Positions 52,735-61,463 of a stretch of DNA of 64,000 bases are shown piece by piece (the stretch's first letter is position 1; each line of letters opens with the position of its first letter). The position numbers were made by a program, and so were the translations under genes. This DNA is from Fibrella aquatilis (GTDB taxonomy: Bacteria > Bacteroidota > Bacteroidia > Cytophagales > Spirosomataceae). The notes under the pieces were generated by a model that was given only the letters and a program-made list of their open reading frames with translations, was not told where the DNA came from and searched no databases. Location: the NCBI RefSeq assembly GCF_017353255.1, contig NZ_JAFMYU010000004.1, forward strand, positions 248,001 to 312,000, in the 5' to 3' direction.

Positions 52735-53412
52735 ATGATCCAAACTGTCAACCTGCAAAAACTCTTCGCTACGGAAGAAGTAGAAACCACCGCCCTCAAC
52801 GGCATCAACATGGATGTTAAAGACGGTGAGTTTGTGGCCATTATGGGGCCATCGGGCTGTGGAAAATCCACGCTGCTCAACATCATCGGTCTGCTCGACA
52901 ACCCCTCCGACGGGCAATACAACTTCTACGGCACGGAGGTGTCGAAGATGACCGAGCGCGAGCGGGCGCAACTTCGCAAAGGCAGCATCGGCTTTGTGTT
53001 TCAGAGTTTCAATCTCATCGACGAACTAACTGTTTATGAGAACGTTGAACTTCCGTTACTGTACCTAAAGACACCCGCCGAGGAGCGCAAAACGCGGGTA
53101 GAAGAGGCGCTGAACCGGATGAACATCATGCACCGGCGCAACCACTTTCCGCAGCAACTATCGGGTGGTCAGCAGCAGCGCACCGCCATTGCCCGCGCCG
53201 TGGTGGCTAAACCCAAGCTGATCCTGGCCGATGAACCAACGGGTAACCTCGACTCGAAAAACGGCGAGGAAGTAATGAAGCTCCTGGGTGAACTAAACGA
53301 CGAAGGCACTACAATCATCATGGTAACGCACTCACCCTACGACGCCGGCTTTGCCCACCGCACCGTGAACCTGTTCGACGGAAAAGTGGTGACGGAGAAT
53401 ATCCGGGTGTGA
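52735..53412 (+). CDS. MacB/LolD-type ABC transporter ATPase
   Basis: A 225-residue ATPase: Walker [17 protein letters not shown]-loop [21 protein letters not shown], signature [14 protein letters not shown], Walker [13 protein letters not shown] and H-loop MVTHSP. This subfamily powers FtsX/MacB-type permeases that extrude peptides, antibiotics or lipoproteins by mechanotransmission. I start it at [11 protein letters not shown] (52735); the longer frame to 52660 would translate the pyrimidine repeat. It probably energises both permeases downstream. Confidence 0.95.
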   Translation: MIQTVNLQKLFATEEVETTALNGINMDVKDGEFVAIMGPSGCGKSTLLNIIGLLDNPSDGQYNFYGTEVSKMTERERAQLRKGSIGFVFQSFNLIDELTVYENVELPLLYLKTPAEERKTRVEEALNRMNIMHRRNHFPQQLSGGQQQRTAIARAVVAKPKLILADEPTGNLDSKNGEEVMKLLGELNDEGTTIIMVTHSPYDAGFAHRTVNLFDGKVVTENIRV

Positions 53413-53425
53413 GTTAAAAAAGGAG

Positions 53426-53498
53426 AAAGGAGGAAGGGTAAGAAAGGAGGAACGGAGTGTGCAGTTCTCTTTTCCTCCTTTCTTACCTTTCCTCCTTT
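53426..53498. repeat. Purine/pyrimidine inverted repeat, 27-base arms
   Basis: Arms 53426-53452 and 53472-53498 match over 27 bases with one mismatch and a 19-base loop, built of GGAGGAA/GGAGAAA units of 7 bases, with further C/T-rich sequence to 53525. It lies between the ATPase and permease genes of one operon. Confidence 0.88.
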
Positions 53499-53529
53499 CC
53501 TACCATTCCTTCTTTTCTCCCTACTCCCT

Positions 53530-55905
53530 ATGCTCACCAACACACTCAAATTGGCCTGGCGCAACCTGACCGCAGGTGGCTGGTACTCAGTGCTTAATGT
53601 AGGCGGACTGGCCGTGGTGCTGGCCGTATCGGTGCTGCTGTTGTGGTGGGTGAAAGACGAACTGACCTTCGACCGGTTCCACCCCGCCGCCGACCGGATT
53701 TACCGGATTAACTCGCGCCATGGCACCGGTGCCGATGAGCAATATTGGCAAAGCTGTCCCGCCCCCATTGGTGTGGCGGCTATGAGCGGACGGGTGCCGG
53801 GCATAGAAAAGGCCACCCGGCTGGCGGGGCTGTACGACTTCAACAGCCTGCGGGCGGGCAACCAGACCTACGCCGAAAAAAGCAACGACCTGGGTTACGC
53901 CGACGAGAATTTCCTGGACGTGTTTGGGGGGTTCCGGGTGCTGTATGGCAACATCGCACAGCCCTTCCCCACGCCCAACTCGGTGGTGCTGACCGAGGCC
54001 ATGGCCCTAAAGTATTTTGGTACCGCCAACGCCGTGGGCAAGACCCTCACGGTGGTTGATAGTAACCGCGTCTTCAGCGTGGGGGCCGTGCTGGCTGACC
54101 TGCCCGATAACTCGTCGTACCACCGGAAAATCATTTTTCCGATGAGCCTACGGAAGCGGCTGTTTACCGGAAACGGCCCCTGGAAGCTCATGGACGACGA
54201 TTGGGGTAATTTTTCGTTTGCCACCTACGTGAAAGTAGCCCCCGGCGTTGACCCCGCCCGTGTGGCCAAAACCCTGACCGACATCCAGAACAAAGCCCGT
54301 AACACCTCAGAGCCGGGTCAGCTAAGTACCTACACCACGCAGGCACTCACCACCTTGCATTTGTACGAACCCGATGGCCACGACACAGGCCTGCAGCAGG
54401 TGCGAATGATGGGCCTCATCGCCCTGCTGCTGCTCAGCATTGGCTGCATCAACTACGTGAATCTCACCACCGCCCGCGCCACGCGCCGCGCCCGCGAAGT
54501 AGGCGTACGCAAGGTAGTCGGGGCTGAGTCGGGGCATCTGATGGGGCAACTGCTGGTGGAGTCGCTGCTTACGCTGGCCCTATCGCTGGTGCTGGCCGTG
54601 GGGCTTATTCAACTCATGATCCCGTTCTACCGCGACCTCACGGGCAAGACCCTTGGTTTCTCCCTGCTCGACCCGCAGGTGTGGCTGTTTCTGGTGGGGG
54701 CACTGCTGGTCACGCTGCTGCTGGCGGGGGTGTATCCGGCCCTGCTCATTGCCCGGTTCGACCCTATCCGGTCGTTGCGGGGGCGCGGGGTCACGGGCAG
54801 TCAGGCGGGGTTGCGGCGGGTGCTGGTGGTCACGCAGTTTGCGCTGGCCACGGGCCTCATTTTCAGCACGTTGGTGATTGGCAATCAGTTGTCTTTTCTA
54901 CAAAAGCGCGAACTGGGTTTCAACAAAACGCACATTTTTACGATTCAGACCAACGACAAAACAGAGGCATTCCGCAAGGCGCTAGCCAACGAAAGCAGCG
55001 TTGAACACACCGCCTCGGCTACCACCGAACTCACCAGCGGCATGGGGTCTACGAGCGACACCGAGTGGGACGAAAAAACACCAGGCCGGAATTTCATGAT
55101 GAACCAGATGAGCGTGAGCCACAACTTCGTTCAGGATATGGGCATGACACTGGTGGCGGGCCGCAACTTCCGCGAAGGCAAAGCCGACTCGCTGTCGTTT
55201 ATCGTCAACGAAACCGCCATTCGGGATATGGGCATATCGAACCCCATTGGCAAACGATTCAAACTCCACGACTGGAACGGGCAGATCATTGGCGTGGTGA
55301 AGGACTTTGTGTTCAGTTCGGCGCGGGAGAAAGTGCCGCCCACCATCCTGTTTCTTCGCCCCGAATGGAACGGCACCCTCTACGTGCGGGCCACGGGCCA
55401 GAATACTAAACAGGCCTTGGCCACCGCCGAACGTATCTGGAAACAAAACAGCCCACAGTACCCCTTTGAATACCGTTTTCTGGACGACGCCTACGATCAA
55501 CTCTACAAGGCCGAACAGCGCACCGGGCAGTTGTTCCGGTTTTTTGCGGGCATTGCCATCCTGATCTCATGCCTCGGTCTGTTTGGCCTCGCCGCCTACA
55601 CCGCCGAGCAGCGCACCAAAGAAATCGGCGTTCGTAAAGTACTGGGGGCCAGTATTCCTAGCATTGTGGGGCTGCTGAGCAAAGACTTCCTGACGCTGGT
55701 GGGGGTGGCTATCGTGATTGCGTCGCCGGTGGCGTGGTGGGCCATGAACAACTGGCTGCACGAGTTCGCCTACCAGATCAGCATCGAGTGGTGGGTATTT
55801 GCCCTGGCTGGTCTACTGGCGGTGGGTATTGCCCTGCTCACAGTCTCGTTCCAAAGTATCCGCGCTGCCCTGATGGACCCGGTGAAGAGCCTGCGGAGTG
55901 AGTAA
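53530..55905 (+). CDS. FtsX/MacB-type ABC permease 1
   Basis: A 791-residue permease with two copies of the MacB periplasmic core plus FtsX membrane unit: a helix near 20-40, periplasmic domain (about 45-270), three helices (about 290-440), a second periplasmic domain and three more helices (about 670-780), ending in MDPVKSLRSE. Motifs such as GCINYVNLTTARATRRAREVGVRKVVGA and QRTKEIGVRKVLGA are typical. With the ATPase and adaptor it forms an exporter of unknown substrate, probably envelope-stress related. A small hairpin (55905-55935) overlaps its stop. Confidence 0.93.
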   Translation: MLTNTLKLAWRNLTAGGWYSVLNVGGLAVVLAVSVLLLWWVKDELTFDRFHPAADRIYRINSRHGTGADEQYWQSCPAPIGVAAMSGRVPGIEKATRLAGLYDFNSLRAGNQTYAEKSNDLGYADENFLDVFGGFRVLYGNIAQPFPTPNSVVLTEAMALKYFGTANAVGKTLTVVDSNRVFSVGAVLADLPDNSSYHRKIIFPMSLRKRLFTGNGPWKLMDDDWGNFSFATYVKVAPGVDPARVAKTLTDIQNKARNTSEPGQLSTYTTQALTTLHLYEPDGHDTGLQQVRMMGLIALLLLSIGCINYVNLTTARATRRAREVGVRKVVGAESGHLMGQLLVESLLTLALSLVLAVGLIQLMIPFYRDLTGKTLGFSLLDPQVWLFLVGALLVTLLLAGVYPALLIARFDPIRSLRGRGVTGSQAGLRRVLVVTQFALATGLIFSTLVIGNQLSFLQKRELGFNKTHIFTIQTNDKTEAFRKALANESSVEHTASATTELTSGMGSTSDTEWDEKTPGRNFMMNQMSVSHNFVQDMGMTLVAGRNFREGKADSLSFIVNETAIRDMGISNPIGKRFKLHDWNGQIIGVVKDFVFSSAREKVPPTILFLRPEWNGTLYVRATGQNTKQALATAERIWKQNSPQYPFEYRFLDDAYDQLYKAEQRTGQLFRFFAGIAILISCLGLFGLAAYTAEQRTKEIGVRKVLGASIPSIVGLLSKDFLTLVGVAIVIASPVAWWAMNNWLHEFAYQISIEWWVFALAGLLAVGIALLTVSFQSIRAALMDPVKSLRSE

Positions 55906-55935
55906 ACCTATAAGGTTCTCTAAACCTTATAGGTT
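55905..55935. terminator. Hairpin after permease 1
   Basis: AACCTATAAGGTT (55905-55917) pairs with AACCTTATAGGTT (55923-55935) around a 5-base loop. It lies between the permease gene and the convergent Uma2-like gene. Confidence 0.7.
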
Positions 55936-55943
55936 GCGTCAGC

Positions 55944-56417
55944 TTAGGCAAAAACGGTGGCCAAGGGCAGTTCGAAACCTGTTTGGGGGTCAACCAGCGT
56001 ATCGTCGTGGTGGAAGAATTGATATTGACCCGGTGCGGTGAATACCATCACGGCCCGAAGGCTAGGCAACACCACCCAGCATGATTTCACGCCAAACCGG
56101 AAATAGATATTGGTTTTGGCCACCATCTCTTCATTGCTTTGAGAGGGGGATTGTATCTCAATGCAGGTCAGCGGTGGGTCAGTTCGTTTAGCTGGCTCGT
56201 TCTCGTAATCCAATACAATACTGGGGTAAATCACTACGTCGGGCGTTGTTCCGTCAGGCTGAGTCGCCAAGGAAATTTCTGACATGATCCGATAGGATTC
56301 ACGGTAACGCAATTTCAGTTCAAACGACAGGTTAGCTTGAATAGAACCATGAATAGCATTAGGCATTGGCTTTCCTCTTTCGAGTTCGTAAGCTGACACA
56401 TCTACGACTGCTTCCAT
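55944..56417 (-). CDS. Uma2 family (DUF820) nuclease-like protein
   Basis: A 157-residue protein of the Uma2 family with a PD-(D/E)xK nuclease-like fold: the acidic residue in TTPDVVIYPSIVL and the CIEIQSPSQSNEEMVAKTNIYFRFGVKSCWVV core, where Uma2 usually reads VEVLSPS. I start at MEAVVDVSAYE (56417), because a -7 box (56453-56460) lies between this codon and the longer in-frame start at 56465. Uma2 genes are abundant and mobile in Bacteroidota and cyanobacteria, with unproven function. It is antisense within the ABC operon. Confidence 0.85.
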   Translation of the reverse strand: MEAVVDVSAYELERGKPMPNAIHGSIQANLSFELKLRYRESYRIMSEISLATQPDGTTPDVVIYPSIVLDYENEPAKRTDPPLTCIEIQSPSQSNEEMVAKTNIYFRFGVKSCWVVLPSLRAVMVFTAPGQYQFFHHDDTLVDPQTGFELPLATVFA

Positions 56418-56452
56418 AATCGTTAGAACCGCTAAGACGGACGAGTTTTTTT

Positions 56453-56460
56453 CAAATATA
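56453..56460 (-). promoter_or_regulatory. Bacteroidota -7 box for the Uma2 gene
   Basis: On the minus strand TATATTTG, an exact consensus match 35 bases before the ATG at 56417; no clear -33 element is seen. Confidence 0.5.
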
Positions 56461-56513
56461 ACCAAAATCAGCTAGGCCATCTAAGGCACTGCTGCCCAAA
56501 AACCTAACCGCAC

Positions 56514-58901
56514 ATGCTCACGAACTACCTCAAAATCGCCCTGCGCCAATTGTGGCGGAATCGGTTGCTGACGACTATCAACGTGCTGGGGCTGGCTGTG
56601 GGGCTGGCCTGCGTGGTAGTGCTGATCCTGTTTGCCCAAAAGGGCCTCTCCTGGGACTCGTTCCACCCCAACAACGACCGGATCTACGCCGTGCAGACGC
56701 AGGACGGCAAGAGCGGCGAGTCCTACAACCAAACGGTGTATCCGCTGCTTGATCAGCTGCTGCGCGACTACCCGGAGATTGAGGCGGGAACGCATGTGCA
56801 AAACTGGAACCGACCCTGGATCAGCTACAGCGGCAAGGACGTGCAGGAAGCCACCGACTATGTAGACTCGACGTTTTTCCGGGTGTTTCAGCTACCGCTA
56901 AAATACGGCAACGCCACCACCGCCCTGCAAAACCGGTACTCAGTGGTGCTAAGCGAAAAAACGGCGCAGAAGATCTTCGGCGAAATCAACCCCGTGGGCA
57001 AGCGCGTTACGCTCAACGACACCTTGCAATACACCGTCACGGGTGTGCTGGCCCCGATTCCGGGCAATTCGTCGTTGCAGTTTGAGGTGATGCTGCCCGC
57101 CGCCAACCTGCTGGCTGATGCCGGTTTCCGCGAAAATGCCAACTGGTACAACACCTTCGCTACCATTTTTGTCTTGCTGAAACCCGGTACTGATAAAGCC
57201 CGGCTGGAGGCTAAGTTTCCGCAGTTGGTGAAAGCGCATTTTGCCGCCGAAGCCCAAAACCGCACCATCAGCCTGGGATTGTTCAAGAATTTCATCCACA
57301 CAGAAAACCCGACGTTCAAAAACCTCATTGGCGGGGCCATTGCCATTGCTGTTTTCCTGCTGCTGATCCTGAGCATCAACCTCGTGAACCTCAATACGGC
57401 CTCGGCCCTGCCCCGAGCCAAAGAGGTAGCCATGCGGCAGGTGGTGGGTGCCACCAAACAGCTGGTGTTAAGGCAGTTCTGGATCGAATCGGGGGTGGTG
57501 GTGGGGTTGTCGTTGCTGCTGTCGGTGCCATTTGCGGTCTATTACCTCATTCCCCGCTTCAACGCCCTGCGCGACGGCAACATGCAACTGGTGCTGAGTT
57601 GGGCTGCCGACTACCCTACCATCCTGACCGTGCTGGGTCTTGCCCTAGCTGTGGCCGTAGTGGCGGGTACCTACCCAGCCCTGTACCTGATGAGCCTCAA
57701 AACCACCGACGCCGTGAAGGGTAAGCTATCGACCAACCCGAAACAGGGACGGCTACGGCAGAACGTGCTCATTGTGTTACAGTTTACGCTGGCGGTGCTG
57801 CTCATGCTGGGCACCATCGGCATGCGCGAACAGCTTCAGTACATGAAACGCGCCAACCTCGGCTATGACCAGGCCAACGTACTGGTGTTCAAAACCGACC
57901 TGGCCTACCGCAACCCCACAGCGGCCCAGTCGCAGGGCAAGGCCATTTTCAACCGACTCCGGCAAAACCCTGACGTGGTGTCGTTCACCAGTTCGGAACT
58001 GACCCCGGTCTATTACTGGAACAACTTCAACCAATATTACCCTGACGGCGACGAGGCCCGCAAAATCCGTGTACGGCACGTGACGGGGGCAGTCAACTAC
58101 ACCCAGACGTTCAGGATACCCATGCTGGAAGGCCGCAACTTTGCCGACACTACCCCCGCCGACTCGGCCAACCGGGCAGTGGTGGTCAACGAGTCGCTGA
58201 TGAAGGCGCTGGGCTGGACAACGGCGGTAGGCAGAAAGCTGCGGCAGCAAAGCGACCCCAACGTGTATACCATCATCGGCGTCACCAAAGATTACCACTA
58301 CCGCGACCTGAGCGACAAGGTGGAGCCAATGTTGCAATGGTATCCGGGCCGCGAGCAGCTTAGCAACTTCCTATCAGTGCGTCTTACCGACGAAGCCAAA
58401 GCGCCCGCGCTGATTCGGGAACTGGAAGGGCAGTTCAAGAAAATCCCCGCCCGCCGCGCCCTCTCCTACACCTACCTGACCGACGAGGTGGTCAAAGCTT
58501 ACAAACCCATCGACAATATCTGGCAGATGATCAGTTTCGTCACGTTTATCGCCATTATGACGGCCTGCGCGGGCATTTTCGGGTTGATTACACTCGTGGC
58601 CCGGCAGCGCACCAAAGAGATTGGCGTACGTAGAGTACTGGGCGCCAGCGTAGCCAGCATCACGACCCTGCTGTCGTCTGATTTCCTGAAGCTGGTAGGT
58701 ATCGCCATCCTAATTGCTGCCCCCGTTGGCTGGTGGCTGGGTCAGCAGATGCTGGGCTATTTCGCCTATCATACCGCCATTCAGTGGTGGTACATCGCAG
58801 TAGCAGCAGCCCTGGCCATTGGTATTGCGCTGGCCTCGGTCCTTTTCCAGGCCCTCCGCGCCGCTTTGGCCAACCCGGTGCAGAGCTTACGGAGTGAGTA
58901 A
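56514..58901 (+). CDS. FtsX/MacB-type ABC permease 2
   Basis: A 795-residue permease with the same two-unit layout as permease 1 and an equivalent end (LANPVQSLRSE); LVNLNTASALPRAKEVAMRQVVGA and RQRTKEIGVRRVLGA mark its two FtsX units. Sequence similarity to permease 1 is moderate, so the pair is an old duplication and they may work as a heterodimer or with separate substrates. The Uma2 gene separates the two, and no promoter match precedes it, so it may depend on read-through from the operon. Confidence 0.92.
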   Translation: MLTNYLKIALRQLWRNRLLTTINVLGLAVGLACVVVLILFAQKGLSWDSFHPNNDRIYAVQTQDGKSGESYNQTVYPLLDQLLRDYPEIEAGTHVQNWNRPWISYSGKDVQEATDYVDSTFFRVFQLPLKYGNATTALQNRYSVVLSEKTAQKIFGEINPVGKRVTLNDTLQYTVTGVLAPIPGNSSLQFEVMLPAANLLADAGFRENANWYNTFATIFVLLKPGTDKARLEAKFPQLVKAHFAAEAQNRTISLGLFKNFIHTENPTFKNLIGGAIAIAVFLLLILSINLVNLNTASALPRAKEVAMRQVVGATKQLVLRQFWIESGVVVGLSLLLSVPFAVYYLIPRFNALRDGNMQLVLSWAADYPTILTVLGLALAVAVVAGTYPALYLMSLKTTDAVKGKLSTNPKQGRLRQNVLIVLQFTLAVLLMLGTIGMREQLQYMKRANLGYDQANVLVFKTDLAYRNPTAAQSQGKAIFNRLRQNPDVVSFTSSELTPVYYWNNFNQYYPDGDEARKIRVRHVTGAVNYTQTFRIPMLEGRNFADTTPADSANRAVVVNESLMKALGWTTAVGRKLRQQSDPNVYTIIGVTKDYHYRDLSDKVEPMLQWYPGREQLSNFLSVRLTDEAKAPALIRELEGQFKKIPARRALSYTYLTDEVVKAYKPIDNIWQMISFVTFIAIMTACAGIFGLITLVARQRTKEIGVRRVLGASVASITTLLSSDFLKLVGIAILIAAPVGWWLGQQMLGYFAYHTAIQWWYIAVAAALAIGIALASVLFQALRAALANPVQSLRSE

Positions 58902-59002
58902 AACATTCTGAAAGTCAGGATGTTATGCACAATAAACAATAGACTAGTATTTCTATTAATTCAATGCATTAAAAGCTTTTAATGTGGGTAGAAGCGATTA
59001 AG

Positions 59003-59010
59003 TATATTTG
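59003..59010 (+). promoter_or_regulatory. Bacteroidota -7 box for the PAS kinase
   Basis: TATATTTG, an exact -7 match, 20 bases before the kinase ATG. The leader would be only about 14 bases. No clear -33 box at ideal spacing. Confidence 0.55.
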
Positions 59011-59030
59011 TTACCTGATCGCTCCCGTTT

Positions 59031-61367
59031 ATGGCTATTCCTACTCAACCTGCAAGCCTTATTCTTCAATCTACCGAACTGTTAGCCAGTTTGCTGGATA
59101 GCTCACCGCAGGCAATGGCGTATTTCGAGGTAATCGCCCAGGCCGATGGCTCACCTGCCGACTTCCGTCTGGTGCTGGCCAATCGAGCGGCTATGAACTG
59201 GCTGGCGATGGCGGGGTACGTTAGGGCTGGCAGCACCTTCACTTCGCTGCACCCCTGGGCCACCGAAACCGGCTGGCTGGGTGAGTTGCTCCAGGTTTTC
59301 GAATCGAGCCAACCGGCTCAGCGCGATCTCCGCCACCCGGCCGTTGGTCAATGGCTACGGGTTTCGGCCCGGCCACTGGCCAACGGTATCGTGTTGGATT
59401 ACAGCGATATAACCGAACTAAAGCAACACGGAACGACGCTCCGCAAGGCCGAACTGGTGCAAAGTGTGCTAGACGAAACGCCAGCCGGCATGATTGCCTC
59501 CGAGGCCATCCGGGGTGTAGACGGCCAGATCACAGACCTGCTTTTTGTACATGTAAACCGGCAGGTAGAGCGGCTGCTGGGGCTAACCCCCGCGCAGCTT
59601 ATCGACAAGCTCAACTCCGACGTATTTCCCGAAAGCATGGTCAATGGCATCTTCGACCGGTACGTAGAGGTGATCGAATCGGGTTCACCACAGGTATTTG
59701 ATTGCGAATACCGGGCCGACGGCGTTGATGGCTGGTATCGGGTTACGGCCCGTAGACTAAACGACGGGCTGGTGGTGTCATTTCTGGACATAACGACTCT
59801 CAAAGAAGCCGAAGCCATTTACGCCCAGCAAACTGATCTGCTCCAGATGGTGCTCGACAACGCGCCGGCGGGAATGGTACTCTGGGAAGCCGTACGCGAC
59901 ACCACGGCTGAACGCACCATCATTGATTTCCGGTTCCGGCTGGCCAACCGTATGAACGCCTTCCTGATGGGTCATAGCGACTCATCGCCGGTGGGAAAAC
60001 GGCTGTTGAAACAGTTTCCCCGGTTTGAGAATAGTGCGCTGGTGACGGCCCTACATGAGGTGTTTGCCTCACGCCGGGCAACAGGCATGATTTTTTCAGA
60101 CTACGGGGCGCAACCGGGAGGCTGGTTCGACTCACAATTGATACCCGTTGGCAACGAAGTGCTCATGATTTGCCTGAACGTGACCGAACAGCATACCAGT
60201 CAGCGCACCCAGAAAGAGATGGCCGATCTCATGCAGGCCATCGTGGTCAACTCGCCTGTGGGGCTGGCTCTGCTAAGTCCTCAGCACAACGCAGAAGGAG
60301 ATTTTCTTGATTTCACCTACCGCCTGGCCAACGACACATTAGCGGCACTGAGCGGCCGGACCCCCGCCCAACTCATCGGCAAACAGCTTCTGGAACTGTT
60401 CCCTGGTTTGCAGGATTCCGACTACTACCGGGGTATCATGCACGTTATGCAAACCGGCGAACCCCGGCGGGTCACTATTCCGTATTACCAGGATGGCGCG
60501 GCGGGCTGGTTCGATAACCTGCTCATCAGGCAGGGCGACGACCTGCTGCTTTGCGTAACCGACGTAACCGAACGCCAGAACCACCAGCAGCAATTGGAAC
60601 TACTGAATGGGGCGCTGCAACAGTCAAACGAAAACCTCCAGCAGTTTGCCTTCATTGCCAGCCACGACTTACAGGAGCCCTTGCGCAAGGTGCAGTCGTT
60701 TGGCACGTTGCTACGCACCCAATACGCAAGTCAACTCAACGACGCAGGCGTTGACCTCATCCGACGCATGGAAGCATCGGCCCTGCGCATGTCAGTATTA
60801 ATTCGGGATCTGCTCGAATTTTCGCGTCTCTCTACCCGTCAGGAGCCAACCAAGGCCATTTCGCTGAATAAACTCATGGCCAACGTCGTCACCGACCTTG
60901 ACCTGGTAATCCGCGAAACCGGTGCCAAGGTAATCATTGATCCGCTGCCTACACTCCCCGGCGATCTCAGCCAGTTGACACAACTGTTTCAAAACCTGTT
61001 GACCAACGCCCTAAAGTTCCATCAACCCGGCAGCACACCCGTCATACGGCTAAGCCACCGGAAGGTGTCAGCCAATACGCTTGCACCCAACCCGTTGTTT
61101 CCCTTCCTGACCGTTGGTGATACCTCGGCTGGATCGCCGCGTCTGTTTCACGAGATCAGCATAGCAGATAATGGTATTGGTTTCGACACAAAGTACACCG
61201 ACCGCATCTTTGGCGTATTCCAGCGACTGCATGGCCGGACGCAATTTCCGGGCTCCGGCATCGGGCTATCTATTTGCAAGAAAGTAGCCGAAAACCACGG
61301 CGGGGCCATTTCCGTAGACAGCACCCCCGGCCAAGGCACTACCTTCCGGGTGTATTTGCCTGTTTAG
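59031..61367 (+). CDS. Soluble multi-PAS sensor histidine kinase
   Basis: A 778-residue cytoplasmic kinase without transmembrane helices or receiver domain. Four PAS-like units occupy about residues 10-125, 135-255, 265-385 and 390-520 (ends such as GWYRVTARRLNDGLVVSFLDIT and GWFDNLLIRQGDDLLLCVTDVT). The kinase core follows: LQQFAFIASHDLQEPLRKVQ with His near 545, LFQNLLTNALKFHQPG, IADNGIGFD and GSGIGLSICKKVAENHGG, similar to bacteriophytochrome-type kinases. No phytochrome or LOV chromophore cysteine is evident. It converges on the PYP operon across a 44-base-arm inverted repeat, so a role in the same light response is conceivable but unproven. Confidence 0.9.
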   Translation: MAIPTQPASLILQSTELLASLLDSSPQAMAYFEVIAQADGSPADFRLVLANRAAMNWLAMAGYVRAGSTFTSLHPWATETGWLGELLQVFESSQPAQRDLRHPAVGQWLRVSARPLANGIVLDYSDITELKQHGTTLRKAELVQSVLDETPAGMIASEAIRGVDGQITDLLFVHVNRQVERLLGLTPAQLIDKLNSDVFPESMVNGIFDRYVEVIESGSPQVFDCEYRADGVDGWYRVTARRLNDGLVVSFLDITTLKEAEAIYAQQTDLLQMVLDNAPAGMVLWEAVRDTTAERTIIDFRFRLANRMNAFLMGHSDSSPVGKRLLKQFPRFENSALVTALHEVFASRRATGMIFSDYGAQPGGWFDSQLIPVGNEVLMICLNVTEQHTSQRTQKEMADLMQAIVVNSPVGLALLSPQHNAEGDFLDFTYRLANDTLAALSGRTPAQLIGKQLLELFPGLQDSDYYRGIMHVMQTGEPRRVTIPYYQDGAAGWFDNLLIRQGDDLLLCVTDVTERQNHQQQLELLNGALQQSNENLQQFAFIASHDLQEPLRKVQSFGTLLRTQYASQLNDAGVDLIRRMEASALRMSVLIRDLLEFSRLSTRQEPTKAISLNKLMANVVTDLDLVIRETGAKVIIDPLPTLPGDLSQLTQLFQNLLTNALKFHQPGSTPVIRLSHRKVSANTLAPNPLFPFLTVGDTSAGSPRLFHEISIADNGIGFDTKYTDRIFGVFQRLHGRTQFPGSGIGLSICKKVAENHGGAISVDSTPGQGTTFRVYLPV

Positions 61368-61463
61368 GAGCCAAGAGGTGAGAGCCAAGAGCCAAGAGTG
61401 GCTGACGCATAAGTATGCTTGCGTCAGCCACTCTTGGCTCTTGGCTCTCACCTCTTAGCTCCT
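61366..61463. repeat. Long inverted repeat, 44-base arms
   Basis: Arms 61366-61409 and 61420-61463 match over 44 bases with one mismatch and a 10-base loop. Units are AGCCAAG (7 bases); the apex is GCTGACGCA with its complement. It overlaps the stop codons of the kinase and the ligase-like gene. Confidence 0.93.
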
